Shown here: positions 51,276-60,696 of the stretch, in pieces
Layout: each line of letters begins with the position of its first letter
Position numbering within the stretch: position 1 is the stretch's first letter
Assembly: GCF_013408535.1 (NCBI RefSeq)
Contig: NZ_JACBZA010000001.1
Coordinates: 1,758,850-1,822,849 of the forward strand
DNA: 64,000 nucleotides
Direction: 5' to 3'
Origin: Actinopolymorpha cephalotaxi
GTDB taxonomy: Bacteria > Actinomycetota > Actinomycetes > Propionibacteriales > Actinopolymorphaceae
Translations under genes and position numbers: made by a program
Notes under the pieces: model-generated
What the model saw: only the letters and a program-made list of their open reading frames with translations
Database searches by the model: none
What the model was told of the DNA's origin: nothing

Positions 51276-52814
51276 ATGACGAGCAGCATCGAGGCCCCGC
51301 TGACTGATTCAGCACCGGCCCAGCAGAAGACGCCGCAGGTCGCGGTGAACGACGTGGGTTCGGAAGAGGCTTTCCTCGCCGCGATCGACGAGACAATCAA
51401 GTACTTCAACGACGGTGACATCGTCGAGGGCACCGTCGTGAAAGTCGACCGGGACGAGGTCCTGCTCGACATCGGCTACAAGACCGAAGGCGTGATCCCC
51501 GCTCGGGAGCTGTCGATCAAGCACGACGTCGATCCGGGCGAAGTGGTGAAGGTCGGCGACCACGTCGAGGCGCTTGTCCTCCAGAAGGAAGACAAGGAAG
51601 GCCGCCTGATCCTGTCCAAGAAGCGTGCTCAGTACGAGCGCGCCTGGGGCACGATCGAGCAGATCAAGGAGGAGGACGGCGTCGTCACCGGCACCGTCAT
51701 CGAGGTCGTCAAGGGCGGTCTCATCCTCGACATCGGTCTGCGCGGCTTCCTGCCTGCCTCCCTGGTGGAGATGCGACGGGTCCGCGACCTGCAGCCCTAC
51801 GTCAGCCGCGAGCTCGAGGCCAAGATCATCGAGCTGGACAAGAACCGCAACAACGTGGTTCTGTCCCGGCGCGCCTGGCTGGAGCAGACCCAGTCCGAGG
51901 TCCGGCAGAACTTCCTGCACCAGCTGCAGAAGGGCCAGATCCGCAAGGGCGTCGTCTCCAGCATCGTCAACTTCGGTGCGTTCGTGGACCTCGGTGGCGT
52001 CGACGGTCTGGTGCACGTCTCGGAGCTGTCCTGGAAGCACATCGACCACCCGAGCGAGGTCGTCGAGGTGGGCCAGGAGGTCACCGTCGAGGTGCTCGAC
52101 GTCGACCTCGACCGCGAGCGTGTCTCGCTGTCGCTGAAGTCGACGCAGGAGGACCCGTGGCAGCAGTTCGCCCGGATCCACCAGATCGGCCAGATCGTGC
52201 CGGGCAAGGTCACCAAGCTGGTGCCGTTCGGTGCGTTCGTCCGGGTCGACGACGGCATCGAGGGCCTGGTGCACATCTCCGAGCTGGCCGAGCGCCACGT
52301 CGAGGTGCCCGAGCAGGTCGTCCAGGTCGGAAACGACGTCATGGTCAAGATCATCGACATCGACCTCGAACGCCGTCGGATCTCGCTGTCGCTCAAGCAG
52401 GCCAACGAGGGCGCCGAGGCGATCGGGGACCAGTTCGACCCGACGCTCTACGGCATGGCCGCCGAGTACGACGACCAGGGCAACTACAAGTACCCCGAGG
52501 GGTTCGACCCGGAGACGGGTGAGTGGCTCGAGGGCTTCGACAAGCAGCGCGACCAGTGGGAGCGCGAGTACGCCGAGGCGCACAGCCGCTGGGAGGCGCA
52601 CAAGAAGCAGATCGAGGCTGCGCAGCAGGCCGAGATCGAGGAGGCCGAGGCCCCGGCAGCGGCGGCAACGTCCTCGTCGTCCTCGTCCTCGTCGTCGTCT
52701 TCTTCCGGTCAGTCCTCCTACGCTTCGGCCGAGCCGTCCCGCGAGGCCGAGGGCACGCTGGCTTCGGACGAGGCGCTCGCGGCGCTGCGGGAGAAGCTCA
52801 CCGGCAACGGCTGA
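51276..52814 (+). CDS. rpsA: 30S ribosomal protein S1
   Basis: S1 helps the ribosome bind mRNA. The 512-residue protein has four S1 domains (about residues 45-115, 133-200, 218-288 and 303-375), each with motifs such as GIVEGTV or FGAFV: DIVEGTVVKVDRDEVLLDIG, VVTGTVIEVVKGGLILDIG, VVSSIVNFGAFVDLGGVDG and VPGKVTKLVPFGAFVRVDDG. The tail has a run of 12 serines encoded by tcc/tcg repeats and ends LAALREKLTGNG. GGAG lies 12 nt before the ATG. E. coli S1 has six domains; four is normal for actinobacteria. Confidence 0.96.
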   Translation: MTSSIEAPLTDSAPAQQKTPQVAVNDVGSEEAFLAAIDETIKYFNDGDIVEGTVVKVDRDEVLLDIGYKTEGVIPARELSIKHDVDPGEVVKVGDHVEALVLQKEDKEGRLILSKKRAQYERAWGTIEQIKEEDGVVTGTVIEVVKGGLILDIGLRGFLPASLVEMRRVRDLQPYVSRELEAKIIELDKNRNNVVLSRRAWLEQTQSEVRQNFLHQLQKGQIRKGVVSSIVNFGAFVDLGGVDGLVHVSELSWKHIDHPSEVVEVGQEVTVEVLDVDLDRERVSLSLKSTQEDPWQQFARIHQIGQIVPGKVTKLVPFGAFVRVDDGIEGLVHISELAERHVEVPEQVVQVGNDVMVKIIDIDLERRRISLSLKQANEGAEAIGDQFDPTLYGMAAEYDDQGNYKYPEGFDPETGEWLEGFDKQRDQWEREYAEAHSRWEAHKKQIEAAQQAEIEEAEAPAAAATSSSSSSSSSSSSGQSSYASAEPSREAEGTLASDEALAALREKLTGNG

Positions 52815-52844
52815 GTCCCGCCGCGTACCGACGCGACAAGCGAC

Positions 52845-52886
52845 AACGGCAACGGCCCCGCCACCCGGCGGGGCCGTTGCCGTTTC
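52845..52886 (+). terminator. Strong terminator after rpsA
   Basis: AACGGCAACGGCCCCGCC (52845-52862) pairs perfectly with GGCGGGGCCGTTGCCGTT (52867-52884) around an ACCC loop, followed by TCT. An 18-bp perfect stem is the best terminator in the window. Confidence 0.92.
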
Positions 52887-52973
52887 TGCGTGCGTGTGCC
52901 GACCGGGATGGCGTCTCGACCGCAGTGGGTGCTTCGACAGGGGTGGTGGGCGGGAGGCGGAGAGCCTCGGGGC

Positions 52974-53075
52974 CTACTCACCGCGGCGCGGCCGGCCGAG
53001 CGCGAAGGCGAGGTTGACTCGTGTCTACCCGCCGCGGCGCAGCTGGCCGAGCGCGAAGGCGAGGTTGACCACGAT
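52974..53075. repeat. Tandem 51-bp duplication of a gene 3' end
   Basis: Unit B (53025-53075) is the last 17 codons, including the stop, of the minus-strand gene. Unit A (52974-53024) lies just beyond the stop and is nearly identical over its first 45 bp, with four differences, including an equivalent TAG. Unit A would encode VNLAFALGRPRRGE* against VNLAFALGQLRRGG* in the gene. Confidence 0.9.
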
Positions 53076-53375
53076 GATCCCGATCCACGCCAGAAGCAGG
53101 CCGTCCCGCCCCGCGAAGTTGGCGGCGATGGCAGACAGCGGGATCGCCACTCCGAGCGAGACGATCGCCAAAGCCAGCGCGTGGCCGTCGTCCCTGCGCG
53201 CCGCGGGCGCGGAAGTCCTTGCCCGCTTGACCTCCTGGGCCACCCGCGCCTCGATGGCGGCGTCGATGCGTTCGACGAAGGAGTCGACGACGGCCGGCTC
53301 GAAGTCGGCACCGAGCTCGTTGCGGGCGTGCAGAGCGGCCTCGGCCTCGTCACGAGGAACGCGCGGTTCGGGCAT
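53025..53375 (-). CDS. Conserved two-helix membrane protein of unknown function
   Basis: A 116-residue protein. The N-terminal half is hydrophilic and helical (PEPRVPRDEAEAALHARNEL, AVVDSFVERIDAAIEARVA), and the C-terminal half has two membrane helices (about residues 68-85 and 93-110). Similar proteins are common in actinobacteria without assigned function. ATG 53375 is chosen because TATAAC lies 6 nt upstream on the minus strand; an ATG at 53393 would overlap that box. The 3' end is tandemly duplicated downstream. Confidence 0.72.
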   Translation of the reverse strand: MPEPRVPRDEAEAALHARNELGADFEPAVVDSFVERIDAAIEARVAQEVKRARTSAPAARRDDGHALALAIVSLGVAIPLSAIAANFAGRDGLLLAWIGIIVVNLAFALGQLRRGG

Positions 53376-53722
53376 GTCCCCGTTATACGGCATCGGTGCC
53401 CGGCGAAGCGATGGAAAACTCGGAGCAGCTGACCAGGAGCGACGCCCCGGGCCACCCGACGCCGGCGGCCGGCGAACCATGCCGACTGCCGGCGAACCGC
53501 GAGTGTGGAGCAGACCACCACGAGAGTCGTACGACCCGGACGTTCGTGACCACCGGACGAGCCGGACGGGACGGACATGACGGGCGGCGGTGATGCGAAA
53601 ATCCCGGCCGCCGATCGCACCCGGGTCCCCGCCTGAGTCCCCGCGTGGATGTCCGCGCCACCTCCCGGCCGGGGTTTGGTCGTGCACTGTCCCGATCTCC
53701 TTCCGTCGGCAACACTGGAGGG
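53376..53722. other. Intergenic region without a supported gene
   Basis: This 347-bp stretch carries the divergent promoter of the membrane protein (TATAAC, minus strand, 53387-53382) and, at its right end, AACACT (53711-53716) 6 nt before the next gene. Two copies of CCGGCGAACC lie near 53471 and 53490. Short open frames here have no recognisable features. Confidence 0.5.
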
Positions 53723-54292
53723 GTGCACGAGCTCGGATGGCAACCGGCGGGCGTGGGCCTGTTCGTCCCTGGACGGCGGGACGACGCGCTCGTGACCGAG
53801 GTACGCCAGGTCGTGACGCGGCTGGACGGGCTGCGCGATCCGGTCGTTCGGCGCTGCTCGCCGATGACCTCCCTGGCGCTGCTCGACGCCGACCCGATCG
53901 AGGTCGTGGTGGACGGTTCGGCCCTGGAACGCCCCTACACCGACGAGAAGGCGGCGTTCGCGCTGGGCGACCGGCTCCGGGAGCTGCTGGTCGCGCTGGC
54001 GGTGACTCTCCGGCCGTTGTACGCGTCGGTGGTGCTGGAGGCGCCCTTTCTGTCACCGAAGGACCTCCTGGTCACCCCGGAGCCGGATCTGTTCCTGGAC
54101 GCGTGGTTCGACCTGACCCGGCTGCACGCCGGCATCGCCCAGGCGTACCACGGCGCCCACGTCGAGGAGGTGAACGGCGGGCTGTACGCCTCCACCCGGG
54201 CGCCGTTCAACCCCCACCGGTTCGACGAGCCGCTGGCCACCAGCCTGGAGCGGGCCCGTCGCGCGATGTCGCAGGTCGTCGCGCACGGCTGA
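53723..54292 (+). CDS. Conserved hypothetical protein upstream of coaE
   Basis: A 189-residue soluble protein without a family I can name. It contains LFVPGRRDDALVTEVRQVV, PMTSLALLDADPIEVVVDG and a C-terminal EEVNGGLYASTRAPFNPHRF. No signal, membrane helix or catalytic motif is evident. The GTG at 53723 has GGAGGGG immediately before it and an AACACT -10-like box 6 nt upstream; which of the two drives initiation is unclear. It is 61 bp from coaE in the same direction. Confidence 0.68.
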   Translation: MHELGWQPAGVGLFVPGRRDDALVTEVRQVVTRLDGLRDPVVRRCSPMTSLALLDADPIEVVVDGSALERPYTDEKAAFALGDRLRELLVALAVTLRPLYASVVLEAPFLSPKDLLVTPEPDLFLDAWFDLTRLHAGIAQAYHGAHVEEVNGGLYASTRAPFNPHRFDEPLATSLERARRAMSQVVAHG

Positions 54293-54353
54293 GCCGCGTC
54301 TGAGCCAAGACTGAGCCACGGCCGAGCTGTCGTCTGGGCTATCGTCTCCGACT

Positions 54354-54974
54354 GTGCTGCGGGTGGGACTGACGGGTGGAATCGGCTCCGGCAAGAGCGA
54401 GGTCGCGCGGCGGCTCGCCGCCCACGGAGCGGTCGTGATCGACGCCGACCGGCTGGCGCGGGAGGTGGTGGCGCCCGGCACCGACGGGCTGGCCGCGGTG
54501 GTCGAGGCGTTCGGTGAGGCGGTGCTCGGCTCCGACGGGGCGCTCGACCGCCCGGCGCTGGGGCGCCGGGTCTTCGCCGACGCCGGGGTCCGCCGGCGAC
54601 TGGAGGGGATCATCCACCCGCGGGTACGCGCCCGGGCCGCCGAGCTCGAGCGGGCCGCCGTCGCCGCGAACCCGGACGCGGTGGTCGTCCACGACATCCC
54701 GCTGCTGGTCGAGACCGGCCAGCAGGGTGGTTTCGACGAGGTGATCGTGGTCGACGTACCCGAAGAGGTGCAGATCGACCGGCTCACCAGCGTGCGGGGG
54801 ATCAGCGTGGACGACGCGCGGGCGCGGGCCGCCGCGCAGGCTTCCCGGGACGAACGGCGGGCCGCGGCCACGGTGGTCGTGGACAACTCCGGGTCGCTGG
54901 CCGACCTCGACGCCCGGGTGGAGGAGCTGTGGCGGCGGCTGAGGTCGGCCGCGTCGGGCGGCGAGGACGGGTGA
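54354..54974 (+). CDS. coaE: Dephospho-CoA kinase
   Basis: CoaE phosphorylates dephospho-CoA, the last step of coenzyme A synthesis. The 206-residue protein has the P-loop [46 protein letters not shown] and [23 protein letters not shown], then the lid [21 protein letters not shown]. It lacks the long C-terminal GrpB-like domain found in mycobacterial CoaE. The GTG is 8 nt after a -10-like TATCGT. Confidence 0.95.
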   Translation: MLRVGLTGGIGSGKSEVARRLAAHGAVVIDADRLAREVVAPGTDGLAAVVEAFGEAVLGSDGALDRPALGRRVFADAGVRRRLEGIIHPRVRARAAELERAAVAANPDAVVVHDIPLLVETGQQGGFDEVIVVDVPEEVQIDRLTSVRGISVDDARARAAAQASRDERRAAATVVVDNSGSLADLDARVEELWRRLRSAASGGEDG

Positions 54975-55114
54975 CCCGGTGGTGACGGGGCAGGGTCCGT
55001 CCACGGGCCTGACCCGGCGCGCCGGGCCGGCCCCGATCCGGTCTGATCCGGGCCGATCCGGCCCGGTGTGCCCGGTTCACGGTCGGCGCGGAAGGGCCTG
55101 TCGGTGGTCGGGCG

Positions 55115-55120
55115 TACGGT
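55115..55120 (+). promoter_or_regulatory. Candidate -10 box (TACGGT) of uvrB
   Basis: TACGGT is 7 nt before the uvrB ATG at 55128, with no ribosome site, a leaderless layout. No SOS-box-like palindrome was recognised in the 150 bp upstream. Confidence 0.4.
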
Positions 55121-55127
55121 GGGCCTC

Positions 55128-57236
55128 ATGCGTCCGGTTACTGACATTGTCCGCAAGGTCGCGCCGTTCAAGGTGGTCTCGGACTTCGCCCCCTCCGGCG
55201 ACCAGCCGGAGGCCATCGACGACATCACCCGCCGAATCGAGGCGGGCGAACGCGACGTGGTTCTGCTGGGTGCCACCGGCACCGGAAAGACCGCGACCAT
55301 CGCCTGGGCGGTGGAGAAGCTGCAGCGGCCCACCCTGGTGATCGAGCCCAACAAGACCCTCGCGGCGCAGTTCGCCAACGAGCTGCGGCACTTCTTCCCC
55401 GACAACGCGGTCGAATACTTCGTTTCCTACTACGACTACTACCAGCCCGAGGCCTACGTCCCGCAGTCCGACACCTACATCGAGAAGGACTCCTCGATCA
55501 ACGAGGAGGTCGAGCGGCTGCGGCACTCCGCCACCAACTCGCTGCTGACCCGGCGCGACACGATCGTGGTCGCCACGGTGTCCAGCATCTACGGCCTGGG
55601 CACCCCGCAGGAGTACGTCGACCGGATGGTCCGGATGCGGGTCGGCGAGGAGATCGAGCGTGACCAGGTGCTCCGCCGGCTGGTCGAGATGCAGTACGCC
55701 CGCAACGACGCCGCCGGCACCCGCGGCACCTTCCGGGTCCGAGGCGACACCCTCGAAGTCTTCCCCGTCTACGAGGAGCTGGCCGTCCGGATCGAGTTCT
55801 TCGGCGACGAGATCGAGCGGCTGTCCACCCTGCACCCGGTGACCGGGGAGATCGTCACCGAGGACCAGGAGCTCTACATCTTCCCGGCGTCCCACTACGT
55901 CGCCGGTGCGCAGCGGATGGAACGGGCGATCACCGACATCGAGGCGGAGCTGGCCGAGCGGCTGCCCGAGCTGTCGCGCCAGGGCAAGCTGCTGGAGGAG
56001 CAGCGGCTGCGCATGCGCACGACGTACGACATCGAGATGATGCGGCAGATCGGCACCTGCTCGGGCATCGAGAACTACTCCCGCCACATCGACGGACGTG
56101 CGCCCGGCTCGCCGCCGCACTGCCTGCTCGACTACTTCCCCGAGGACTTCCTGCTGGTCATCGACGAGTCCCACGTGGCGGTGCCGCAGATCGGCGGGAT
56201 GTACGAGGGCGACATGTCCCGCAAGCGGACGCTGGTCGAGCACGGCTTCAGGCTGCCGTCGGCGATGGACAACCGGCCGCTGCGCTGGGAGGAGTTCCTG
56301 GAGCGCATCGGGCAGACGGTCTACCTCTCCGCCACGCCGGGCAACTACGAGCTGAGCAAGGCCGACGGCACGGTCGAGCAGATCATCCGGCCCACCGGCC
56401 TGGTCGACCCCGAGGTGGTGGTGAAGAACACCAAGGGCCAGATCGACGACCTCATCCACGAGATCCGGCTGCGGGAGGTCAAGCAGGAGCGGGTCCTGGT
56501 CACCACGCTGACCAAGAAGATGTCCGAGGACCTCACCGACTACCTCCTCGAGCAGGGCATCCGGGTGCGTTACCTCCACAGCGAGGTCGACACGTTGCGC
56601 CGGGTGGAGCTACTGCGCGAGCTGCGAATGGGCGAGTACGACGTGCTGGTGGGCATCAACCTCCTCCGGGAGGGGCTCGACCTACCCGAGGTGTCGCTGG
56701 TGGCCATCCTGGACGCCGACAAGGAGGGCTTCCTGCGTTCGGGCACCAGCCTGATCCAGACCATCGGCCGGGCCGCCCGCAACGTCTCCGGCCAGGTGAT
56801 CATGTACGCCGACTCGATCACGCCGTCCATGCAGATGGCGATCGAGGAGACCAACCGGCGGCGGGAGAAGCAGGTCGCCTACAACAAGGAGAAGGGGATC
56901 GACCCCACTCCGCTGCGCAAGCGGATCGCCGACATCACCGACATGCTCGCCCGCGAGGACGCCGACACCCAGAAGCTGCTGGGCGGCGCTGGGCGTCAGC
57001 AGAGCCGTGGGAAGGCGCCGGTGCCGGAGCTGTCCAGCCTCGGTGAGGCCGGCCGGCACGCCAAGGACCTCGCTGCCCTGCCGGCCTCCGACCTCGCCGA
57101 CCTGATCCAGGAGCTCAATCAGCAGATGAACACCGCGGCCGAACAACTCCAGTTCGAGCTGGCCGCGAGGCTGCGCGACGAGATCCACGAGCTGAAGCGG
57201 GAGCTGCGCGGCATGCACGAGGCCGGGGTGAAGTAA
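55128..57236 (+). CDS. uvrB: Excinuclease ABC subunit B
   Basis: UvrB verifies DNA damage in nucleotide excision repair. The 702-residue protein has Walker A GATGTGKT (residues 48-55), the beta-hairpin region [15 protein letters not shown], Walker B-like [16 protein letters not shown], helicase motifs ([42 protein letters not shown]) and a C-terminal UVR domain ([20 protein letters not shown]). An in-frame longer reading from 55068 is unlikely because the conserved N-terminus starts at 55128. Confidence 0.97.
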   Translation: MRPVTDIVRKVAPFKVVSDFAPSGDQPEAIDDITRRIEAGERDVVLLGATGTGKTATIAWAVEKLQRPTLVIEPNKTLAAQFANELRHFFPDNAVEYFVSYYDYYQPEAYVPQSDTYIEKDSSINEEVERLRHSATNSLLTRRDTIVVATVSSIYGLGTPQEYVDRMVRMRVGEEIERDQVLRRLVEMQYARNDAAGTRGTFRVRGDTLEVFPVYEELAVRIEFFGDEIERLSTLHPVTGEIVTEDQELYIFPASHYVAGAQRMERAITDIEAELAERLPELSRQGKLLEEQRLRMRTTYDIEMMRQIGTCSGIENYSRHIDGRAPGSPPHCLLDYFPEDFLLVIDESHVAVPQIGGMYEGDMSRKRTLVEHGFRLPSAMDNRPLRWEEFLERIGQTVYLSATPGNYELSKADGTVEQIIRPTGLVDPEVVVKNTKGQIDDLIHEIRLREVKQERVLVTTLTKKMSEDLTDYLLEQGIRVRYLHSEVDTLRRVELLRELRMGEYDVLVGINLLREGLDLPEVSLVAILDADKEGFLRSGTSLIQTIGRAARNVSGQVIMYADSITPSMQMAIEETNRRREKQVAYNKEKGIDPTPLRKRIADITDMLAREDADTQKLLGGAGRQQSRGKAPVPELSSLGEAGRHAKDLAALPASDLADLIQELNQQMNTAAEQLQFELAARLRDEIHELKRELRGMHEAGVK

Positions 57237-57318
57237 CCGGAGCGGGGGACCGGGCGGCCGAGGGTGAGGTGGCCCGGGACGAATGGCCGGAGTGAATTGG
57301 CCGGGGTGAAGTAGCCGG
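57221..57318 (+). repeat. Repeated copies of the uvrB 3' end
   Basis: GGCCGGGGTGAAGTAACCGG spans the uvrB stop at 57221-57240. A copy differing at one base lies at 57299-57318, and a more diverged copy (GGCCGGAGTGAATTGGCC) at 57284-57302. No hairpin terminator of note was seen in the 163-bp gap. Confidence 0.75.
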
Positions 57319-57399
57319 TTGGCTCGCCCCGCTCGCCGGTGTTCGCGGTGGGGTGCCAGGATCGTCGGGACCCAGTGCCTGTCAGCGGGAGGACCTGAC

Positions 57400-58179
57400 G
57401 TGACCACGGCCATCGCTCATCGCGGCGAGCCACGCGGCAACCGGGAGAACACCCTGCCGGCCATCGAGGCGGCCGTCGCCGCGGGTGCCGACATGGTGGA
57501 GATCGACCTGCGGCTGACCGCGGACGACCGCCTGGTCGTACTCCACGACCCCACCCTGGAACGACTGTGGGACGACCCACGGCCGGTGTCGTCGGTGTCG
57601 TTCGCCGACCTCGCGGCCGCCCACCGTGCACCCGGCGGCGCGTGGTCGCTGCCCACCGCCGAGGAGGCGCTCGACCTCGTCGCCCACCTCGGCACCCAGG
57701 TGATGCTGGACGTCACCTCCGCCGCGATCGGCCTGGCCACCCAGGCACTGGTGCGCGAGCGCGGGCTGGACGCCCACGTCCTCTACGCCGGGGACACCGA
57801 GGCGCTGGCCCAGATCCGCGAGCGGCAGCCAGATGCCGCGATCGCGTTGTCCTGGGGGCATCCGACGCCGCCGGGTGAGGAGGTGTGGGAGCGGGTGCGA
57901 CCGCAATACTTCAACCCGGAGTGGATTCATCTGGACGAGCCGGCGGTCGACGCCAACCACGCCGCCGGCCGGCTGGTGTCGACCTGGACGGTCGACGACC
58001 CCGAGCAGATGGCCCGGCTGGCCGGCCTCGGGGTGGACGCGATCATCAGCAACCGGATCGCCACCCTGGTCGACGTGGTGCGCGGGCCCACGAGCGACCA
58101 GCTCACCAGCGACCGGGGCACGAGCGCCGGCCGGCCCTTGGCCGGTCAGCCCGTGGACCGGCGGACGGAGGCCCGATGA
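57400..58179 (+). CDS. Glycerophosphodiester phosphodiesterase
   Basis: The 259-residue GDPD TIM-barrel enzyme has AHRGEPRGNRENTLPAIEAA (catalytic His and Glu), MVEIDLRLTADDRLVVLHDP with the metal and acid-base residues, and a C-terminal STWTVDDPEQMARLAGLGVD. It hydrolyses glycerophosphodiesters to glycerol-3-phosphate and an alcohol. There is no signal peptide, so it is cytosolic. GGGAGGA precedes the GTG. It overlaps the next gene by 4 bp. Confidence 0.9.
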   Translation: MTTAIAHRGEPRGNRENTLPAIEAAVAAGADMVEIDLRLTADDRLVVLHDPTLERLWDDPRPVSSVSFADLAAAHRAPGGAWSLPTAEEALDLVAHLGTQVMLDVTSAAIGLATQALVRERGLDAHVLYAGDTEALAQIRERQPDAAIALSWGHPTPPGEEVWERVRPQYFNPEWIHLDEPAVDANHAAGRLVSTWTVDDPEQMARLAGLGVDAIISNRIATLVDVVRGPTSDQLTSDRGTSAGRPLAGQPVDRRTEAR

Positions 58180-58961
58180 CGACGTACGCGGACGAGTTGT
58201 CCACCGCCCTCGAACTCGCCGACTGGGCCGCCGGCCGGATCCGGGCCCGGCCCACGTCGGTGACCACGAAGGCGAACGCCGCCGACCTGGTGACCGAGAC
58301 CGACCGGGAGATCGAACGCCGGGTGCGCTCGGTCGTGGCCGAACGCTTCCCCTCGTACGCGCTGGTGGGTGAGGAGTACGGCGGCCGTCCGGCCGACGAC
58401 GGCGCTCCCACCTGGTATCTCGATCCGGTGGACGGCACCACCAACTACGCCAGCGGACTGCCCTGGTGTTCGTTCAGCCTCGCCCTGGCCGACGCCGACG
58501 GGCCCGCGCTCGGTGTGGTCGCCGATCCGTTCCGCGGTGAGGTGTTCAGCGCCGTTCGAGGTGGCTCCGCGCTGTGCAACGGCGACCCGATCCGGTGCGC
58601 CGACGCCACCGGGCTGGCCGGTGAGGTGGTGGTCACCGAGTGGGCGGCCTACCGGCCCTGGCCCGGAATGACCGACATGCTCGACCGGCTCGCCGGGCAG
58701 CTGTGCACCACCCGGATCATGGGGTCCTCCGCACTCTCCCTGGTCAGTGTCGCCGCGGGCCGGGCGGCCGCGGGTGTGATCGGTGCGTTCAACCCGATCG
58801 ACCTGCTGGCCGCGGTGTTCGTCGCCGGCCAGGCCGGTGCCGACGTCCGCGGCGAGGACGGGAAGCGGACGCTGTTCCCGGAGTCGGGCGGGATCATGGT
58901 GGCCGCTCCCGGGGTCGCCGACCAGGTGTGGCAGTCCTGGACAGGCGTCACCGCCGGCTGA
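58176..58961 (+). CDS. Inositol monophosphatase family protein
   Basis: A 261-residue phosphatase of the FIG superfamily. The metal-binding motifs are LVGEEYGG (Glu), YLDPVDGTTNYASGLPWCSFS and the late aspartate in NPIDLLAAVFVAGQAG, which replaces the usual WDxAAG form. It may dephosphorylate inositol phosphate, histidinol phosphate or PAP; the sequence does not decide. Its coupling to the GDPD gene (ATGA) suggests phospholipid headgroup turnover, possibly of glycerophosphoinositol. Confidence 0.88.
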   Translation: MTTYADELSTALELADWAAGRIRARPTSVTTKANAADLVTETDREIERRVRSVVAERFPSYALVGEEYGGRPADDGAPTWYLDPVDGTTNYASGLPWCSFSLALADADGPALGVVADPFRGEVFSAVRGGSALCNGDPIRCADATGLAGEVVVTEWAAYRPWPGMTDMLDRLAGQLCTTRIMGSSALSLVSVAAGRAAAGVIGAFNPIDLLAAVFVAGQAGADVRGEDGKRTLFPESGGIMVAAPGVADQVWQSWTGVTAG

Positions 58962-59011
58962 CCGGGCGTGGCCGGCCGCGGAGTCCGCGCGCCCCGCGGC
59001 CGGCCGAAGTC

Positions 59012-59374
59012 TCACGCGCTCCTCGCCGCCGAGGCCGGCGCCGGGCGCAGGGACGCCGCGGGATACCAGCTCGCCGCGCCGCTGGCGTCCAGAGTGGCCC
59101 GGCCGTACCACCCGTCGTTCTCGTGCACCCACCAGTCGAGATGCCCGGGCCACCAGCGCCCGTCCACGAGCACCAGCACCGGCTTGGCCGGCACCACCCG
59201 GCGGGAACCGGTGTCGGGCCGGGCCTCCCTGGCCACGTGGCCGGCGTTCATCGTGTTCGCCAACTCCGTGGCCGCGGCCTCTTCGAGATCCTGCCTGCTG
59301 TGCCAGCCATTGACGGCCGCATCCCACACGCCATGCCCCTGGGAGGTTTTTCGCACGGCAAAGCGGTCGGTCAT
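59012..59374 (-). CDS. Small conserved hypothetical protein
   Basis: A 120-residue basic soluble protein. Its N-terminal half (FAVRKTSQGHGVWDAAVNGW, ATELANTMN) resembles short actinobacterial domains of unknown function; the C-terminal half is Trp-rich (VLVDGRWWPGHLDWWVHEN, DGWYGRATL). It has a good ribosome site, GGAAGGA, 7 nt before the ATG. No function can be assigned. Confidence 0.65.
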   Translation of the reverse strand: MTDRFAVRKTSQGHGVWDAAVNGWHSRQDLEEAAATELANTMNAGHVAREARPDTGSRRVVPAKPVLVLVDGRWWPGHLDWWVHENDGWYGRATLDASGAASWYPAASLRPAPASAARSA

Positions 59375-59843
59375 TCGGGGTCCTTCCGTCCGGTCACCTT
59401 GGGCAGGGGATCGAACTCATGTTCGAAGAATAGTTCATCGCCGGGTGCTCGCAAGCCGAACCCCGAGCGATCGTGGCGACCGGATCGGGACGCCCGGGCT
59501 GACCGGAACCGGGCCGCCGGGCAGAGACCCTCCGAGCCCGAACCAGGGCCGGACCAGGGCCCCGGACCGGGCCGATCCGGCCGCTGCCATTGCCGTGATC
59601 CATTTCTCACGTAGGGTCGAAACCCCCGCTCACGCGGGTCGGCTCGAGGGCCGCCCGGCAGACGACGGGTCGCTTCCAGACATTTCGGCCACTACTATCT
59701 CGGCGTCGAGAGATCGGCTCCGTCCCGCCCGCGGCTCGTTCGTGGGCAGGCGGAACGTCTCCGGCCGAGGGAGAAACGCCAGGCCGTGTACGGGAGGACG
59801 CCAGGTGTCGACGACATCGACGATGTGAGGAGCCAGCTCGGAA
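59375..59843. other. 469-bp intergenic region without a supported gene
   Basis: It holds a small hairpin (CCCGC 59625-59629 with GCGGG 59634-59638) and two adjacent ACCAGGGCC repeats near 59551-59570. GAGGAG at its right end serves the next gene. Short open frames on either strand show no recognisable features. Confidence 0.5.
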
Positions 59844-60674
59844 ATGGGAATCGCGGCGCAGTCCGGGACCGAGATCGAGACGACCGAGACCACGTTCGCG
59901 GACGACTGGGCGAAGTGGCACCAGCAGCGCCAGGCCGGCGTCAGCGGCCCGTACGCCATGCTCGCCCTCGTCGGCACCCACTGGGTGGACGGCGCGACCA
60001 GCGTCCCCGAGGTTCCCGGCGTGTGGAGCGTCGAGTCCGGAGTGGTGACCGTGCGCAGCGAGTCCGCCGCGGGCCTGGTCGTGGACGGAGTGATCGTCGA
60101 CGGTGTGGCCCGGCCTCGATCCGACCGCGACCCCGACCCGTCGACGATCTCCCACGGTGACTGGAAGCTCGCCCTGATCGAGCGCGAGGGCCAGTTCGCC
60201 GTCCGGGTCTACGACCCGCACGCCCGCACCCGTACGTCGTTCGACGGCATCGAGGCGTACGCCCCCGACGAGGCATGGGCACTGCCCGCGACGTTCGTGG
60301 CCTACTCCGGGGACTCAGCCGCCCGGGTGGAACGCGTGGCCAACGCCGACGGCCGCGACCGCGGGCTGGCGCTGGCCGGTGAGGTGAGGTTCGACCACGC
60401 GGGCCGGACGCACACCCTGCGGGTGGGCAACCGCAGGGGAGGCGGGCTGGAGGCAGTGTTCGCCGACCGGACCAGCGGCCGGGACGGTCACGACTTCCGC
60501 TTCGTCCACCTGCCGGCGCCGGACGAGGAGGGGCACACCCTGCTCGACTTCAACCGCGCCCACCTGCCACCGTGCGCGTTCGCCGACCACTATCTGTGCC
60601 CGTCCCCACCGGAGGGCAACACGCTGCCGTTCGCGGTGACCGCGGGTGAGCGGGCGGTTCGCCGGCGGGACTGA
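59844..60674 (+). CDS. DUF1684 family protein
   Basis: A 276-residue soluble protein. The family signature is clear: GDWKLALIEREGQFAVRVYD, and near the C-terminus LLDFNRAHLPPCAFADHYLC followed by PSPPEGNTLPFAVTAGE. The function of DUF1684 is unknown. No signal peptide is present. The ATG at 59844 follows GAGGAG by about 12 nt. It converges with the holin-like membrane gene, 22 bp apart. Confidence 0.85.
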   Translation: MGIAAQSGTEIETTETTFADDWAKWHQQRQAGVSGPYAMLALVGTHWVDGATSVPEVPGVWSVESGVVTVRSESAAGLVVDGVIVDGVARPRSDRDPDPSTISHGDWKLALIEREGQFAVRVYDPHARTRTSFDGIEAYAPDEAWALPATFVAYSGDSAARVERVANADGRDRGLALAGEVRFDHAGRTHTLRVGNRRGGGLEAVFADRTSGRDGHDFRFVHLPAPDEEGHTLLDFNRAHLPPCAFADHYLCPSPPEGNTLPFAVTAGERAVRRRD

Positions 60675-60696
60675 CCCGATCTCGAGCGGCGAGGAG

